In this document: one piece after another, positions 33,177 through 42,087 of the stretch | Layout: each line of letters starts with the position of its first letter | Position numbering within the stretch: position 1 is the first letter of the stretch | Source: CAXSEF01 sp964236695 | GTDB lineage: Bacteria; Pseudomonadota; Alphaproteobacteria; Acetobacterales; Acetobacteraceae | DNA length: 64,000 bases | Assembly (NCBI GenBank): GCA_964236695.1 | Contig: CAXSFU010000006.1 | Location: 22,491-86,490 of the forward strand | Reading direction: 5' to 3' | Made by a program: the position numbers and the translations under genes | The notes under the pieces: generated by a model | Seen by the model: only the letters and a program-made list of their open reading frames with translations | Databases searched by the model: none | Told to the model about the DNA's origin: nothing

Positions 33177-34277
33177 ATGACCTCCCCCAGCACCGCGCGC
33201 GCCGAAACCGCCGCCGCCTTTTCCGCCGCCACCCGGGCGTTCGATCGCGGCAAGCCCGTGTGGGTCCTGGGCCACAACGATGCGGACGGCCTGTCCGCCA
33301 CCGCCCTGTTCGCCCGCGCCTTCGCGCAGGCAGGCTGGACGGTGCGCACCCGCATCGTCGGCCGCGGCGAGAGCCCCTGGTCGGACGCGATGCGGGCCGA
33401 GCTGTCCGGCGAGCCGGCGGGCGGCCTCGTGGTCACCGACCTCGGCGTGCGCGACGCCCTGCCGATGCCCGGCGTGCCCACCGTGGTGGTGGACCACCAC
33501 ATCCCGGGCAGCCTGCCGCCTGGCGCCACGGTGATCAGCGGCCACGGCCAGGACCCGATCCCGACGTCCTCGCTGCTGGCGTTCTGGTGCGCGGGGACGC
33601 TCGCGGACGCAGAGCCCTGGCTGTGGCTGGCCGCGGTGGGCCTGATCGGCGACATGGCCGAGAAGGCGGGCTTTCCCGAGATGGACGCGGCGCGGCGCTT
33701 CGGCGTCACCGCGCTGCGCGACGCGGCCGCCCTGGTCAACGCCCCCCGCCGCAGCGCGTCCGGCGACGCGGCCCCCGCCCTGTCCCTGCTGATGGCGGCG
33801 GACGGCCCGAAGGACGTGCTGTCCGGCGAGCGTCCCGAGTCCGCCGCCGTGCTCGCCGCCCGCGCCGAGGTCCGCGCGGCGCTGGAGGCCGCGCGCCGCG
33901 TCGCCCCGGTGGTGCGCGGCGAGGTGGCGCTGATCCGCTTCGCGTCCCCCACCCAGATCCATCCCCTGATCGCCCAGCAGTGGCGCGGCCGCCTGCGCGA
34001 CAAGGTCGTGATGGCCGCCAACACCGGCTACCGCCCGGGCTGGGTGCACTTCGCCGTGCGCTCCGCCGCCGACCGCGACCTGGTGGCCTTCCTCGCCGAC
34101 CACCGCCCGCCGGGCGCGGACGAGATGTACGGCTCCGGCCACCGCCAGGCCACCGGCGGCGCGCTGCGCCCGTCGGACTGGAACGCCTTCGTCACCGGCC
34201 TCGGCTTCGGCCCCTCCGCCCGCGTGCCGGATGCCACGCCCACGCCGGACACCGCCGCCGCCGAGCACGCGGCATGA
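33177..34277 (+). CDS. DHH-family phosphoesterase (RecJ-like)
   Basis: Predicted 366-residue DHH phosphoesterase. Metal motifs: WVLGHNDADGLSATALFARAF (HxDxDG), VVTDLGV, VVVDHHIPGS (DHH) and GLIGDMAEK; the C-terminal DHHA1 domain carries GSGHRQATGG. The arrangement matches single-strand-specific exonuclease-like proteins lacking the RecJ OB fold; whether it acts on DNA or small nucleotides is uncertain. The start is ATG at 33177, because upstream codons derive from repeat B3. Its stop overlaps the UV endonuclease start by four bases (ATGA), suggesting a joint repair role. Confidence 0.82.
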   Translation: MTSPSTARAETAAAFSAATRAFDRGKPVWVLGHNDADGLSATALFARAFAQAGWTVRTRIVGRGESPWSDAMRAELSGEPAGGLVVTDLGVRDALPMPGVPTVVVDHHIPGSLPPGATVISGHGQDPIPTSSLLAFWCAGTLADAEPWLWLAAVGLIGDMAEKAGFPEMDAARRFGVTALRDAAALVNAPRRSASGDAAPALSLLMAADGPKDVLSGERPESAAVLAARAEVRAALEAARRVAPVVRGEVALIRFASPTQIHPLIAQQWRGRLRDKVVMAANTGYRPGWVHFAVRSAADRDLVAFLADHRPPGADEMYGSGHRQATGGALRPSDWNAFVTGLGFGPSARVPDATPTPDTAAAEHAA

Positions 34278-35341
34278 GCGGCGCCCCGCTGCGCCTCGGC
34301 TTCCCCGTCAAGGTGATGGGCGTGCCCGGACTCAAGAGCAACGACACCCGGCGCTGGCAGCAGAACCCGCACCTGAGGACGTCGCTCGAATGCATCGACG
34401 CCATCCTCGACTACCTCGCCAGGCGCCGCATCCCGATGTACCGCATGTCCTCCGACCTTGCCCCCTACGCCACCCACCCCGACATGCCGCAGTTCCATGC
34501 CATGGTGGCCGACAGCGCCTCCGAGCTGGCCGCGATCGGCCGCAAGTCGCGCGAGCTGGACATCCGCCTGTCGTTCCACCCCTCGCAGTACGTCCTGCTC
34601 AACAGCCCCGACCCCGCGCTGACCAAGAAGAGCATCTGGGACCTGGCCTCGCAGGCGGAGATGCTGGACCGCATGGAGCTGGGCCCTGAGGCGGTCATGG
34701 TGACCCACGTCGGCGGCGCCTACGGCGACGTGGAAGGCTCGCGCGCCCGCTGGGTCGAGACCTGGGCCACCCTGCCCGAGCACGTCCGCCGCCGCCTGGT
34801 GCTGGAGCACGACGACATCCGCTTCTCCGCCGCCGACGTGCTGTGGGTGCACGAGCACACCGGTGTGCGCCTGATCTTCGACTACCAGCACCACTGGTGC
34901 CTCAACCCGCAGCACCTCGACACCATCGACGTGCTGCGCCGCATCCTGGCCACCTGGCCGGACGGCGTGCGCCCGAAGATCCACTTTTCCTCGCCGCGCA
35001 CCGAGCTGCGCGAGCTGGTCAGGACCGACCGCAAGACCCGCAAGAAGACCAAGACCCTGCGCCCTCCGGTCTGGACCGGCCACGCCGACTTCACCAACCC
35101 GTTCGAGTTCGCCCGCTTCATGCGCGATGCCGAGGGCCTGGAGTTCGACATCATGCTGGAAGGCAAGTCCAAGGACATCTCGCTGCTCAAGCTGCGCCCG
35201 GACCTGCTGCGCTACGCCCCGGACGTCGCCGCCCGCTTCGGCGTCCACCCCGCAGAGGCCGCCGCCCTCGACGCCGAAGCCGACGCGCTGGAAACCGCCC
35301 ACGATCCCGCCGACGACCCCGACGTGGACGAGGGCGGCTAG
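34274..35341 (+). CDS. uvsE: UV DNA damage endonuclease (UvsE/UVDE)
   Basis: Predicted 355-residue TIM-barrel endonuclease that nicks 5' of UV photoproducts, starting alternative excision repair. Motifs: SNDTRRWQQNPHLRTSL, YRMSSDLAPYATHPDMP, RLSFHPSQYVLLNSPD, RLVLEHDDIRFSAADVL, IFDYQHHWCLNP and PKIHFSSPRTE, covering the metal ligands. Some 25 acidic residues extend the C-terminus. Translationally coupled to the DHH gene. It is followed directly by repeat B4. Confidence 0.94.
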   Translation: MSGAPLRLGFPVKVMGVPGLKSNDTRRWQQNPHLRTSLECIDAILDYLARRRIPMYRMSSDLAPYATHPDMPQFHAMVADSASELAAIGRKSRELDIRLSFHPSQYVLLNSPDPALTKKSIWDLASQAEMLDRMELGPEAVMVTHVGGAYGDVEGSRARWVETWATLPEHVRRRLVLEHDDIRFSAADVLWVHEHTGVRLIFDYQHHWCLNPQHLDTIDVLRRILATWPDGVRPKIHFSSPRTELRELVRTDRKTRKKTKTLRPPVWTGHADFTNPFEFARFMRDAEGLEFDIMLEGKSKDISLLKLRPDLLRYAPDVAARFGVHPAEAAALDAEADALETAHDPADDPDVDEGG

Positions 35342-35349
35342 AGGGTGCG

Positions 35350-35540
35350 ATGGGTCTGGCAACAGTTCGCTGACGCAGGAAGGCAGGCAAGAATCTTCTT
35401 TTTCTGAAGAAAAAGCAGCAAAAAGACTTTTGCCTATAAGGCTCCGGGCATGCAGTCGGCTCCGGAGTCTGATTGGCGAAATTTCTTTGGTTCTTTCTTT
35501 CAAGAAAGAACACGCCTGCTTCTTGCTGTGCTGCGGGAAG
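35350..35540 (-). repeat. B-family structured repeat, copy B4
   Basis: Reverse orientation; hairpins at about 35393-35415 and 35488-35510. Central stem GGCTCCGG/CCGGAGTC, held by one G-U type pair. Lies between the convergent UvsE and EpmA genes. Confidence 0.9.
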
Positions 35541-35573
35541 CCGCGGTCATCATGATCTCCGGGCGCCCCCGCG

Positions 35574-36578
35574 TCACCCGCCGCCCAGCCACAGCACGTC
35601 CCCGATCCTGCGCGCGCCCCCCGCGATCATCGCCAGCCGGTCGAACCCCACCGCGATCCCGCTGCACGCCGGCATCCCGTGCGCCAGCGCCGCCAGCAGC
35701 TCCTCATCGAGAGGCCACTCCCCCCCGCCCAGCGCCCGTCGTCGCGCCCGGTCAGCCTCGAACCGCGCCCGCTGCTCCCCCGCGTCGCACAGCTCCTCGA
35801 ACGCGTTGCCCAGCTCCACCCCGCACACGAACAGCTCGAACCGCAGCGCCGCCCGCCCGTCCGCCGGGTCACGCCGCGCCAGCGCCGCCTGCTCGGCCGG
35901 CCAGTGCGTCAGGAACGTCGGCCGCGCCCGCCCCAGATGCGGCTCCACCCGCTCCAGCATCAGCCGGAAGAACAGGTCCTCCCAGTCCTCCCCGTCCCGC
36001 AGCGCCACCCCCGCCTGCGCGGCCAGCGCCCCCGCATCCCCCGCCGTCCCCAGCACGTCCGCCCCCACGTGCCGCGCGAACGCGTCGGCCACGCTCACCC
36101 GCTCGAACGAGTCCAGCGACGTCCTAACCCCCCGCATCTCCACCACCGGCGGCAGCACCGCGCGCAGGAACGCCTCGACCTCGTCCATCAGCCCCGACAG
36201 CGACGCCCCCGGCCGATACCACTCCAGCATCGTGAACTCCGCCGAGTGCAGCGGCGCGTCCCCGCCCACCGCCTCGCCGTTGCGCCACACCCGCGCCAGC
36301 TGGAACACCGGCCCCGCGCCCGCCACCAGCAGCCGCTTCATCGCGAACTCCGGGCTCGTGTGCAGCCACAGCGCCTCGCGCCCCCCGTCCGGGAGCTCCC
36401 GCTCCGTGGCGAACGGGCGCAGGTGCACCTCCTCGCCCGGCGTGCGCACCGCATACGGCGTCTCGATCTCGGTATAGCCCCGCGCCTCGAAGAACCGCCG
36501 CGTCGCCCGCGTCAGCTCGCCGCGCCTGCGCAGGAACGGCAGCCGGTCGGCCAGGGAGTCCGGATGCCATGTCGCCAT
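35574..36578 (-). CDS. epmA: Elongation factor P--lysine ligase EpmA (GenX)
   Basis: Predicted 334-residue class II aminoacyl-tRNA synthetase paralogue related to LysRS but without the anticodon domain; it adds lysine to elongation factor P. Seen: RRGELTRATRRFFEARGYTEIETP, LHTSPEFAMKRLLVAG (motif 2 region), FQLARVWRNGEA, HSAEFTMLEWYR and the C-terminal motif 3 GIAVGFDRLAMIAGG. Length fits EpmA. ATG at 36578 after GAGGAT. EF-P and EpmB genes are not in the window. Confidence 0.92.
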   Translation of the reverse strand: MATWHPDSLADRLPFLRRRGELTRATRRFFEARGYTEIETPYAVRTPGEEVHLRPFATERELPDGGREALWLHTSPEFAMKRLLVAGAGPVFQLARVWRNGEAVGGDAPLHSAEFTMLEWYRPGASLSGLMDEVEAFLRAVLPPVVEMRGVRTSLDSFERVSVADAFARHVGADVLGTAGDAGALAAQAGVALRDGEDWEDLFFRLMLERVEPHLGRARPTFLTHWPAEQAALARRDPADGRAALRFELFVCGVELGNAFEELCDAGEQRARFEADRARRRALGGGEWPLDEELLAALAHGMPACSGIAVGFDRLAMIAGGARRIGDVLWLGGG

Positions 36579-36591
36579 GCCTATCCTCGAA

Positions 36592-36720
36592 GAAGGCAAG
36601 CAAGGCTGGGCTCTGCCCAGACCCGCCAGGGGCGAGCCGCCCCTGGACCGGCTTGACTTAAGTATTGGATTCCAAGGGCTCCGCCTTTGGCGGGGTCCGG
36701 GGGCCGAGCCCCTGGCCTTC
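36592..36720. repeat. A-family repeat, copy A13
   Basis: Inverted module order: CTGGGCTCTGCCCAG, then CCAGGGGCGAGCCGCCCCTGG, then CCAAGGGCTCCGCCTTTGG and a CCTGGCCTTC end that abuts the GGT-like stop codon. Confidence 0.85.
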
Positions 36721-38283
36721 CTAGTCGCTCCCGACCGCCAGCCCCGCCCCCCGCGGGTCCGTCGCGATGTGGCACGTCTGTTCCGCGTCCGGCAGGTAGC
36801 GCGCGCATTCCGCGACGTTGGCCCGCCCCGGCTCCGGCACCGGCGAGGCCATCGCCCGCCCCGAGCGCCGCGCGTCCTCCAGCCCGTCCGCCACCGCCAG
36901 TGCCGCGCCGTCCTGCCCCGACCCGCCCACCGCCGCGCGGAACGCGTGCAGGTTCGCGTTCCACTCCAGCGCCGCCGACAGCATCGGCCGCGCCAGCGCC
37001 GGCGACGCCGCCAGCAGCACCCCTGTCCCCGCCGCCACCCGCCCGGTGCCGAACAGGTTGTCCATCGTGAGCGCGCACGCCACCGCCCCGCCGTGCCGGT
37101 CCAGCACCACGAAGCTCGTCGACGCCGGCAGCGCGGGCAGCGCCGGCCCGCCGCCGGCCCCCGCCAGGGCCGACTTCGCGTCCGCCCCCGCGCGCACCGC
37201 CGCCGCCGCAGACAGCGCCCGCGCCTGCGCCCCCGCCAGGTCCCCGGGTGCGTGCAGCAGCGTCTGGAACGCCGCCGCCGCCGCCACGCCGCCGTCCGCC
37301 GGCTCCGGCACGAACGCCACCCGGTCGTTGCCCGCGTCCAGCATCAGCGGCGCCACAGCGTGCGGCAGCGCCGTGCGCAGGTCCGCCGCCGCCAGCCCGC
37401 CGCCCGCCACCGAAGCCCCCGCCACCAGCTTCGCGGCAAGCCCGCCCTGGTAGAGGTCGCCCACCCCCGCCACCCGCAGCTGCGCCAGCGTCGCCCCCAG
37501 CGCCGGCTGCGTCATCACCGCGCCTTCCGCCAGCGTCGTGCCCACCGCCCCAGCGTCGACCGCCGGCGCCACGCCCCCGCGCCGCGCCCGCCCGCCCCCC
37601 GCCGGGGCAGGTGCCGCCGGGCCGCCCGCGCCGAACACCGTTCGCGCGTTCGGGTCCGCCAGCAGCGGCGCGCCCACGTCCGCCAGGTCGCGCGCGAACG
37701 CCCGCGACACCGGGGTGCCGAACCGCGCGAGCTGCTCCGCCGGCGCCACCAGCGACTCGAACGGCCGGCTGCCGTACAGCGCGTGCAGCAGGAACATCCC
37801 GCGCGCCAGCATCGGCACCGCCGCCGGCCGGTCCGCCCCGGCGCCCGGCGCTCTGGGCGCGATCGGCGTGAACATGATCGCCTGCGGCACCCCGCCGCCC
37901 GCCCCCGCCTCGCGCGGCTGGTAGGCCAGGCACGCCCCGCCCGCCCCCAGCGACGCCCGCGACGGCAGCGTCACCGCCAGCGTGAACGCCAGCGCCACCG
38001 CCGCGTCCGCCGCCGTCCCGCCCTGCGCCAGCACCGTGCGCGCCGCCAGCGCTGCCTGCGGCTCGTCCGCCGCCGCGCCCCCGATGAAGCCCGTCAGCGC
38101 CTGCTGCGTCCCGCCCGACCCGCCCAGAAAGAAGTCGTGCACCCCGCTCGCCGCGCCGCAGCCGCCCAGCCCGAGCCCGAGCGCCGCCGCCGTCGCCGCA
38201 CCCCGTGCCCCGCCCGACCGCCGCAGCGCCGACAGGACGCCGACACCCTGGCCCGCGCGCCCGTACCCGCTCCGCTGACCCAT
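36721..38283 (-). CDS. Gamma-glutamyltransferase-like lipoprotein
   Basis: Predicted 520-residue Ntn-hydrolase fold protein of the gamma-glutamyltranspeptidase family. The large-subunit hallmark GGTAADAAVALAFTLAVTLP is near residue 95 and the autoprocessing region reads STSFVVLDRHGGAVACALT, followed by LFGTGRVAAGTGVLL. The usual TTHYS is STSFV, so the nucleophile would be Ser rather than Thr if the alignment is right, and the later GSPGG loop is weak. A lipobox-like LGLGLGGC at about residue 43 suggests a lipoprotein. ATG at 38283 after GGAGCAGGAC. Divergent member; activity uncertain. Confidence 0.75.
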   Translation of the reverse strand: MGQRSGYGRAGQGVGVLSALRRSGGARGAATAAALGLGLGGCGAASGVHDFFLGGSGGTQQALTGFIGGAAADEPQAALAARTVLAQGGTAADAAVALAFTLAVTLPSRASLGAGGACLAYQPREAGAGGGVPQAIMFTPIAPRAPGAGADRPAAVPMLARGMFLLHALYGSRPFESLVAPAEQLARFGTPVSRAFARDLADVGAPLLADPNARTVFGAGGPAAPAPAGGGRARRGGVAPAVDAGAVGTTLAEGAVMTQPALGATLAQLRVAGVGDLYQGGLAAKLVAGASVAGGGLAAADLRTALPHAVAPLMLDAGNDRVAFVPEPADGGVAAAAAFQTLLHAPGDLAGAQARALSAAAAVRAGADAKSALAGAGGGPALPALPASTSFVVLDRHGGAVACALTMDNLFGTGRVAAGTGVLLAASPALARPMLSAALEWNANLHAFRAAVGGSGQDGAALAVADGLEDARRSGRAMASPVPEPGRANVAECARYLPDAEQTCHIATDPRGAGLAVGSD

Positions 38284-38423
38284 GCTCGTCCTGCTCCACA
38301 CGCGACCGCCACGCCGGCGCAGGCCATAGCCGCAACAACCGCCTGCGGCAACAATCCGACCCTGCCCGCAGGGCCTCGGCCGGAGGGAGCGCCCGGCGGT
38401 GTCTCGGTTCGAAACCTAGAAAG

Positions 38424-38571
38424 GAAGGCCAGGGGCTCTGCCCCTGGACCCCGCTCAAGGCAATTGCCTTGAGAATCCATTTGAAAGGAAGACCAGAAGG
38501 GAATCCCCAGGAGCGCCGGTCCAGGGCGGCTCGCCCTGGCGGGTCCAGGGCAGAGCCCCGGCCTTGCTTCC
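38424..38571. repeat. A-family repeat, copy A14
   Basis: GGAAGGCCAGGGGCTCTGCC, CTCAAGGCAATTGCCTTGAG, CCAGGGCGGCTCGCCCTGG, GGCAGAGCC..CCTTGCTTCC. Nearly identical to A16, 3.5 kb away. The remaining ~140 bases of this 329-base spacer hold only the GGT-like gene's upstream region. Confidence 0.9.
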
Positions 38572-38612
38572 CTGCGCCGCTTTCCGCTTCTCCCCCCCGA
38601 GCACCGCCCGCC

Positions 38613-40874
38613 TCAGCGCGTGCGACCCTCGGGGTGCAGCACCCCGGCCAGGAACCGGGCGCGCGCCCTGGCGACCGCGGCGCGGAGTTTCGGGTCGGGC
38701 AGCAGGTGGGTGCCGGGCAGCAGCAGCAGGTCGTACGGCCGGCCCGCGGCGATCAGCGCCTGGGTGATCTTCACCGTGTTCTCGAAATACACGTTGTCGT
38801 CGGTCAGGCCGTGCATCAGCAGCAGCGGCCGCCGCAGCCCCGACGCATAGGTCAGCACGCTGGACGCGTGGTAGCCGTCCGGGTCGTCCTGCGGCGTGCC
38901 GAGGTAGCGCTCGGTGTAGGCGGTGTCGTAGTCGGCGAAGTCCGCCACCGGCGCGCCGGCGACGCCGACGGCGAACACGTCGGGCCTGCGCATCGTGGCC
39001 ATCGCGGTGAAATAGCCGCCGAACGACCAGCCGGTGACGCCGACGCGGGAAAGGTCCATCTCCGGATACCGCGCGCCCAGCGCCCGCAGCCCGTCGACCT
39101 GGTCGGCGAGCGGCAGGTCGATGAGGTTGCCGCGCGTGGCGCGCTCCCAGTCGCGGCCGCGCCCGGGGGTGCCGCGGCCGTCGAGGCTGACCACCACGAA
39201 GCCCTGGTCGGCGAGGCACTGGTCGTCCAGGTAGCGGCGCGGCGCGCGCTTGACCATCTTCACCGTGGGCCCGGCATACACCGACAGCACCACCGGGAAG
39301 CGCCGTCCGGGTGCCGCCCAGGCCGGGCGCAGCACCACGGCGTCGAGCGCCAGCGGGCCGGCGGTGGTGAACTCGGGGGCGGGCAGGGCGGCCGGCGTCT
39401 CCGCCCGGCTCGGCAGGGTGGCCAGCACGCGGCCGTCGGCGGCGCGCACCAGGCTGGCGGCGGTGCCGTCGGCGCCGCTGAAGCGGTCCACGAACACCGC
39501 ATGCCCACCCTCGGCGAAATGCGCCTCGTGCAGGCCAGGCTCTGCCGCCACCGGCACGGCGTCGCCGGTGGCCAGCGACACGCGCTGCAGCGTGGTGCCG
39601 AGGCGGTCGGCAGAGGCGGCGGCGATCGTCACCGCGCCGGCGCCGGCGTCGAGGTCCGTCACCGCGAGGAACGCCAGCCCCGGGGCGAGCGCGCGCTCCA
39701 GGCTGCCGTCGGCATGGCGCAGCTCCAGCCGCCAGCCGCCGTCGCGCTCGGCCGCCCACAGGAAGCCGGAGCCGTCCGGCAGCCACAGCGGCAGCGCCCG
39801 CCCGTCCGCGCGCGGCAGAGGGTCGATGTCGAGCCACGCTGGGTCGCTCTCTGCGAGCAGCGTGGTCGCGTGCCCGGTCGCGGGGTCCACCGCGAGCACC
39901 CGCTCCTCCGTCTGTGCCCGGTTCAGCACCACGAGGCACAGGTGCCCGGCGCTCCAGGTCACGCGGGCGAGATACGGCCAGGCCTCGCCGTCCCAGTCCA
40001 CCCAGCGCGTGTCGCCGCCGCCCTGCGCCACCAGGCCGAGCCGCACCCGCGCGTTGGCGGTGCCGGCGCGGGGATAGCGGAACGCCGACGGCGGCGTCGC
40101 CGGGTGCTCCGGGTCGGCGATGAAGTGCGGCTCCACCCCGGCGGTGTCGGCCTCCTCGTAGAGCAGCGTGGCCCCGTCCGGCGACCACCAGGCGCCGTCG
40201 GGACGGTCCAGCTCCTCCGCGGCGGCGAACTCGGCGAGGCCGTGGCTCAGCGTGTCGCTGCCGCCCCGCGTGAGCTGCCGGTCCTCGCCGGTCGCGAGGT
40301 CGACGACGTGCAGGTCGTTGTCGCGCACCACAGCGACGCGGCGGCCGTCGGGCGACAGCCGCGGCGCGATCCAGCCGGCGCCGGGCACCGGACCGGCCGT
40401 GCCGCTGGCGGTGTCCACCCGCACCAGCCGGTCGGCCTGGGTGAGCAGCGCGGTGGCGCCGTCGCGCGACACTGCGACGTCGGTGATGCCGGCGAGCGTC
40501 ATGCGCGCCCGCTCGCGCCGGGCCTTCTCCTCGGCCGACAGGACCTCCGGGCCGTCGTCCGGCGCGGCCAGCTCCGTTTCCGCCCCGCTGGCGATGTCGA
40601 GGCGGTAGAGGCGCTGGCGGGTGTCGCGCGGGCCGGAGCGCAGGTAGAGCACGGTGCGGCCGTCCGGGGCGGGCTCGGCGTGGCGGGGCGCGCCCAGGCT
40701 GCCGCCGCGGGTGGCGGCGAGGGCGTCGAAGCAGTCCTCCGACGCTGCGGCGGGATCGGCCGCGCGGGCGGCGGGCGCGAGGAGCAGGACGAACGCGAAC
40801 ACCCGGGCCGCGGCGAGCGGCCGCCGGCCCGGCCCGGTCCCGGCGGAACGACGGACGGGCGGAGAAGCGCGCAT
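38613..40874 (-). CDS. Exported S9 family prolyl peptidase (DPP-IV-like)
   Basis: Predicted 753-residue periplasmic peptidase with signal peptide (AAARVFAFVLLLAPAARA). An eight-bladed beta-propeller-type region with several SPDGxxxA repeats (LSPDGRRVAVV, WSPDGATLLY) precedes an alpha/beta-hydrolase domain: GWSFGGYFTAMA (Ser), HGLTDDNVYFEN (Asp) and LPGTHLLPDPK (His). AEFAAAEELDRPDGAWWSPD carries the double-glutamate that anchors the substrate N-terminus in dipeptidyl peptidase IV. It likely removes dipeptides from peptides with penultimate Pro or Ala. ATG at 40874. Confidence 0.9.
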   Translation of the reverse strand: MRASPPVRRSAGTGPGRRPLAAARVFAFVLLLAPAARAADPAAASEDCFDALAATRGGSLGAPRHAEPAPDGRTVLYLRSGPRDTRQRLYRLDIASGAETELAAPDDGPEVLSAEEKARRERARMTLAGITDVAVSRDGATALLTQADRLVRVDTASGTAGPVPGAGWIAPRLSPDGRRVAVVRDNDLHVVDLATGEDRQLTRGGSDTLSHGLAEFAAAEELDRPDGAWWSPDGATLLYEEADTAGVEPHFIADPEHPATPPSAFRYPRAGTANARVRLGLVAQGGGDTRWVDWDGEAWPYLARVTWSAGHLCLVVLNRAQTEERVLAVDPATGHATTLLAESDPAWLDIDPLPRADGRALPLWLPDGSGFLWAAERDGGWRLELRHADGSLERALAPGLAFLAVTDLDAGAGAVTIAAASADRLGTTLQRVSLATGDAVPVAAEPGLHEAHFAEGGHAVFVDRFSGADGTAASLVRAADGRVLATLPSRAETPAALPAPEFTTAGPLALDAVVLRPAWAAPGRRFPVVLSVYAGPTVKMVKRAPRRYLDDQCLADQGFVVVSLDGRGTPGRGRDWERATRGNLIDLPLADQVDGLRALGARYPEMDLSRVGVTGWSFGGYFTAMATMRRPDVFAVGVAGAPVADFADYDTAYTERYLGTPQDDPDGYHASSVLTYASGLRRPLLLMHGLTDDNVYFENTVKITQALIAAGRPYDLLLLPGTHLLPDPKLRAAVARARARFLAGVLHPEGRTR

Positions 40875-41040
40875 GGAGACCGATCCTTCCTGTGCCCTGC
40901 ACGGGCAGAGTCCCGGCGAGATCCCGCCCGCCGCGCCCTGGGCCGGCACGCATGATGCGCCGGTGCCCTGGCGCCGGATAGCACCGGCCGATCGCGTCCC
41001 GGTCCAACCCCCTCCCCAGATGCCCCGGGCCCGAAGTCGC

Positions 41041-41098
41041 GCGGGTCTGGGGGCGCCTGCCCCCAGCGGGTCCAGGGCAGGGCCCTGGCCTTGCTTCC
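41041..41098. repeat. A-family repeat, copy A15 (right half only)
   Basis: GTCTGGGGGCGCC..CCCCCAG, CCAGGGCAGGGCCCTGGCC, TTGCTTCC. A half element between divergent genes, shortly before the DsbA-like start. Confidence 0.78.
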
Positions 41099-41153
41099 TT
41101 GCCCGAGCCCCCCGGTGCTACACCCGCCCCGCAACACCCGCCGGAGCACGACG

Positions 41154-41939
41154 ATGCGTTGGTCGACCCTGATGCGCGGCCTCGCCGCCGCCGCCCTGCT
41201 GGCCGCCGCTCCCGCCCGTGCCCAGGACGCCACCCCCGCGCCGCACTCCCTCGCCGCCCCCGACACCGCCTTCTCCCCCGCGCAGCGCGCCGAGATCGTG
41301 GCGATCCTGCGCGACGCCCTGCGCACCGACCCCTCGATCCTGCGCGACGCCGTCGGCGCCCTGCAGGCCGACGAGACCCGACAGCAGGCCGGCGCCACCC
41401 GCGACGCGCTCGCCACCCACCGCCAGGCCCTCGTCGCCACCCCCGGCGACCCCACCGCCGGCGACGCGCACGGCCGCCCCACCGTCGTCGAATTCTACGA
41501 CACCCGTTGCCCTTACTGCCGCCGCATGGTCCCGGTGATGGCCGAGCTGGTGCGCGCCACCCCCGGCCTGCGCGTCGTCTACAAGGACATCCCGATCCTC
41601 GGCGCCGGCAGCGTGCTGCAGGCCAAGGCCCTGCTGTCCGCCCTCGCCCTCGGCGGCGACTCCGCCTACCTGCGCATGCAGGACGCTGTGATGAAGGACA
41701 CCGCCACGCCGAGCGACGCCACGGTCCGCGCCGACGCCCAGGCCGCCGGCCTCGACCCCGACAGCGTCGCCGCCGGCATGGCCAGCCCCGCCGTGCAGGC
41801 CCGCATCGACGCCAACCTCAAGCTCGCGGCCGCGCTGCACGTGGAAGGCACGCCCGCCCTGGTCGTCGGCAACCAGCTGATCCCTGGCGCCGTCGGGCTC
41901 GACGACCTCAGGTCGGCGGTCGAGCGCACGGCGGAGTAG
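41154..41939 (+). CDS. Exported DsbA-family thiol oxidoreductase
   Basis: Predicted 261-residue periplasmic thioredoxin-fold protein. Signal peptide RGLAAAALLAAAPARAQ, then an N-terminal helical segment (FSPAQRAEIVAILRDALRTDPSIL) of the kind that oligomerises ScsC/Com1-like proteins, then the active site EFYDTRCPYCRRM (C-P-Y-C) and cis-Pro loop VEGTPALVVGNQLIPGAV. It may act as disulfide oxidase or isomerase. ATG at 41154; the upstream frame runs into A15. The stop TAG is continuous with repeat A16. Confidence 0.88.
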   Translation: MRWSTLMRGLAAAALLAAAPARAQDATPAPHSLAAPDTAFSPAQRAEIVAILRDALRTDPSILRDAVGALQADETRQQAGATRDALATHRQALVATPGDPTAGDAHGRPTVVEFYDTRCPYCRRMVPVMAELVRATPGLRVVYKDIPILGAGSVLQAKALLSALALGGDSAYLRMQDAVMKDTATPSDATVRADAQAAGLDPDSVAAGMASPAVQARIDANLKLAAALHVEGTPALVVGNQLIPGAVGLDDLRSAVERTAE

Positions 41940-42087
41940 GAAGGCCAGGGGCTCTGCCCCTGGACCCCGCTCAAGGCAATTGCCTTGAGAATCCATTTGA
42001 AAGGAAGACCAGGGGAGAACCCCAAAAAGCGCCGGTCCAGGGCGGCTCGCCCTGGCGGGTCCAGGGCAGAGCCCTGGCCTTGCTTCC
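41939..42087. repeat. A-family repeat, copy A16
   Basis: Same modules and order as A14, differing mainly in a short central segment. Lies between convergent genes and touches both stop codons. Confidence 0.9.
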
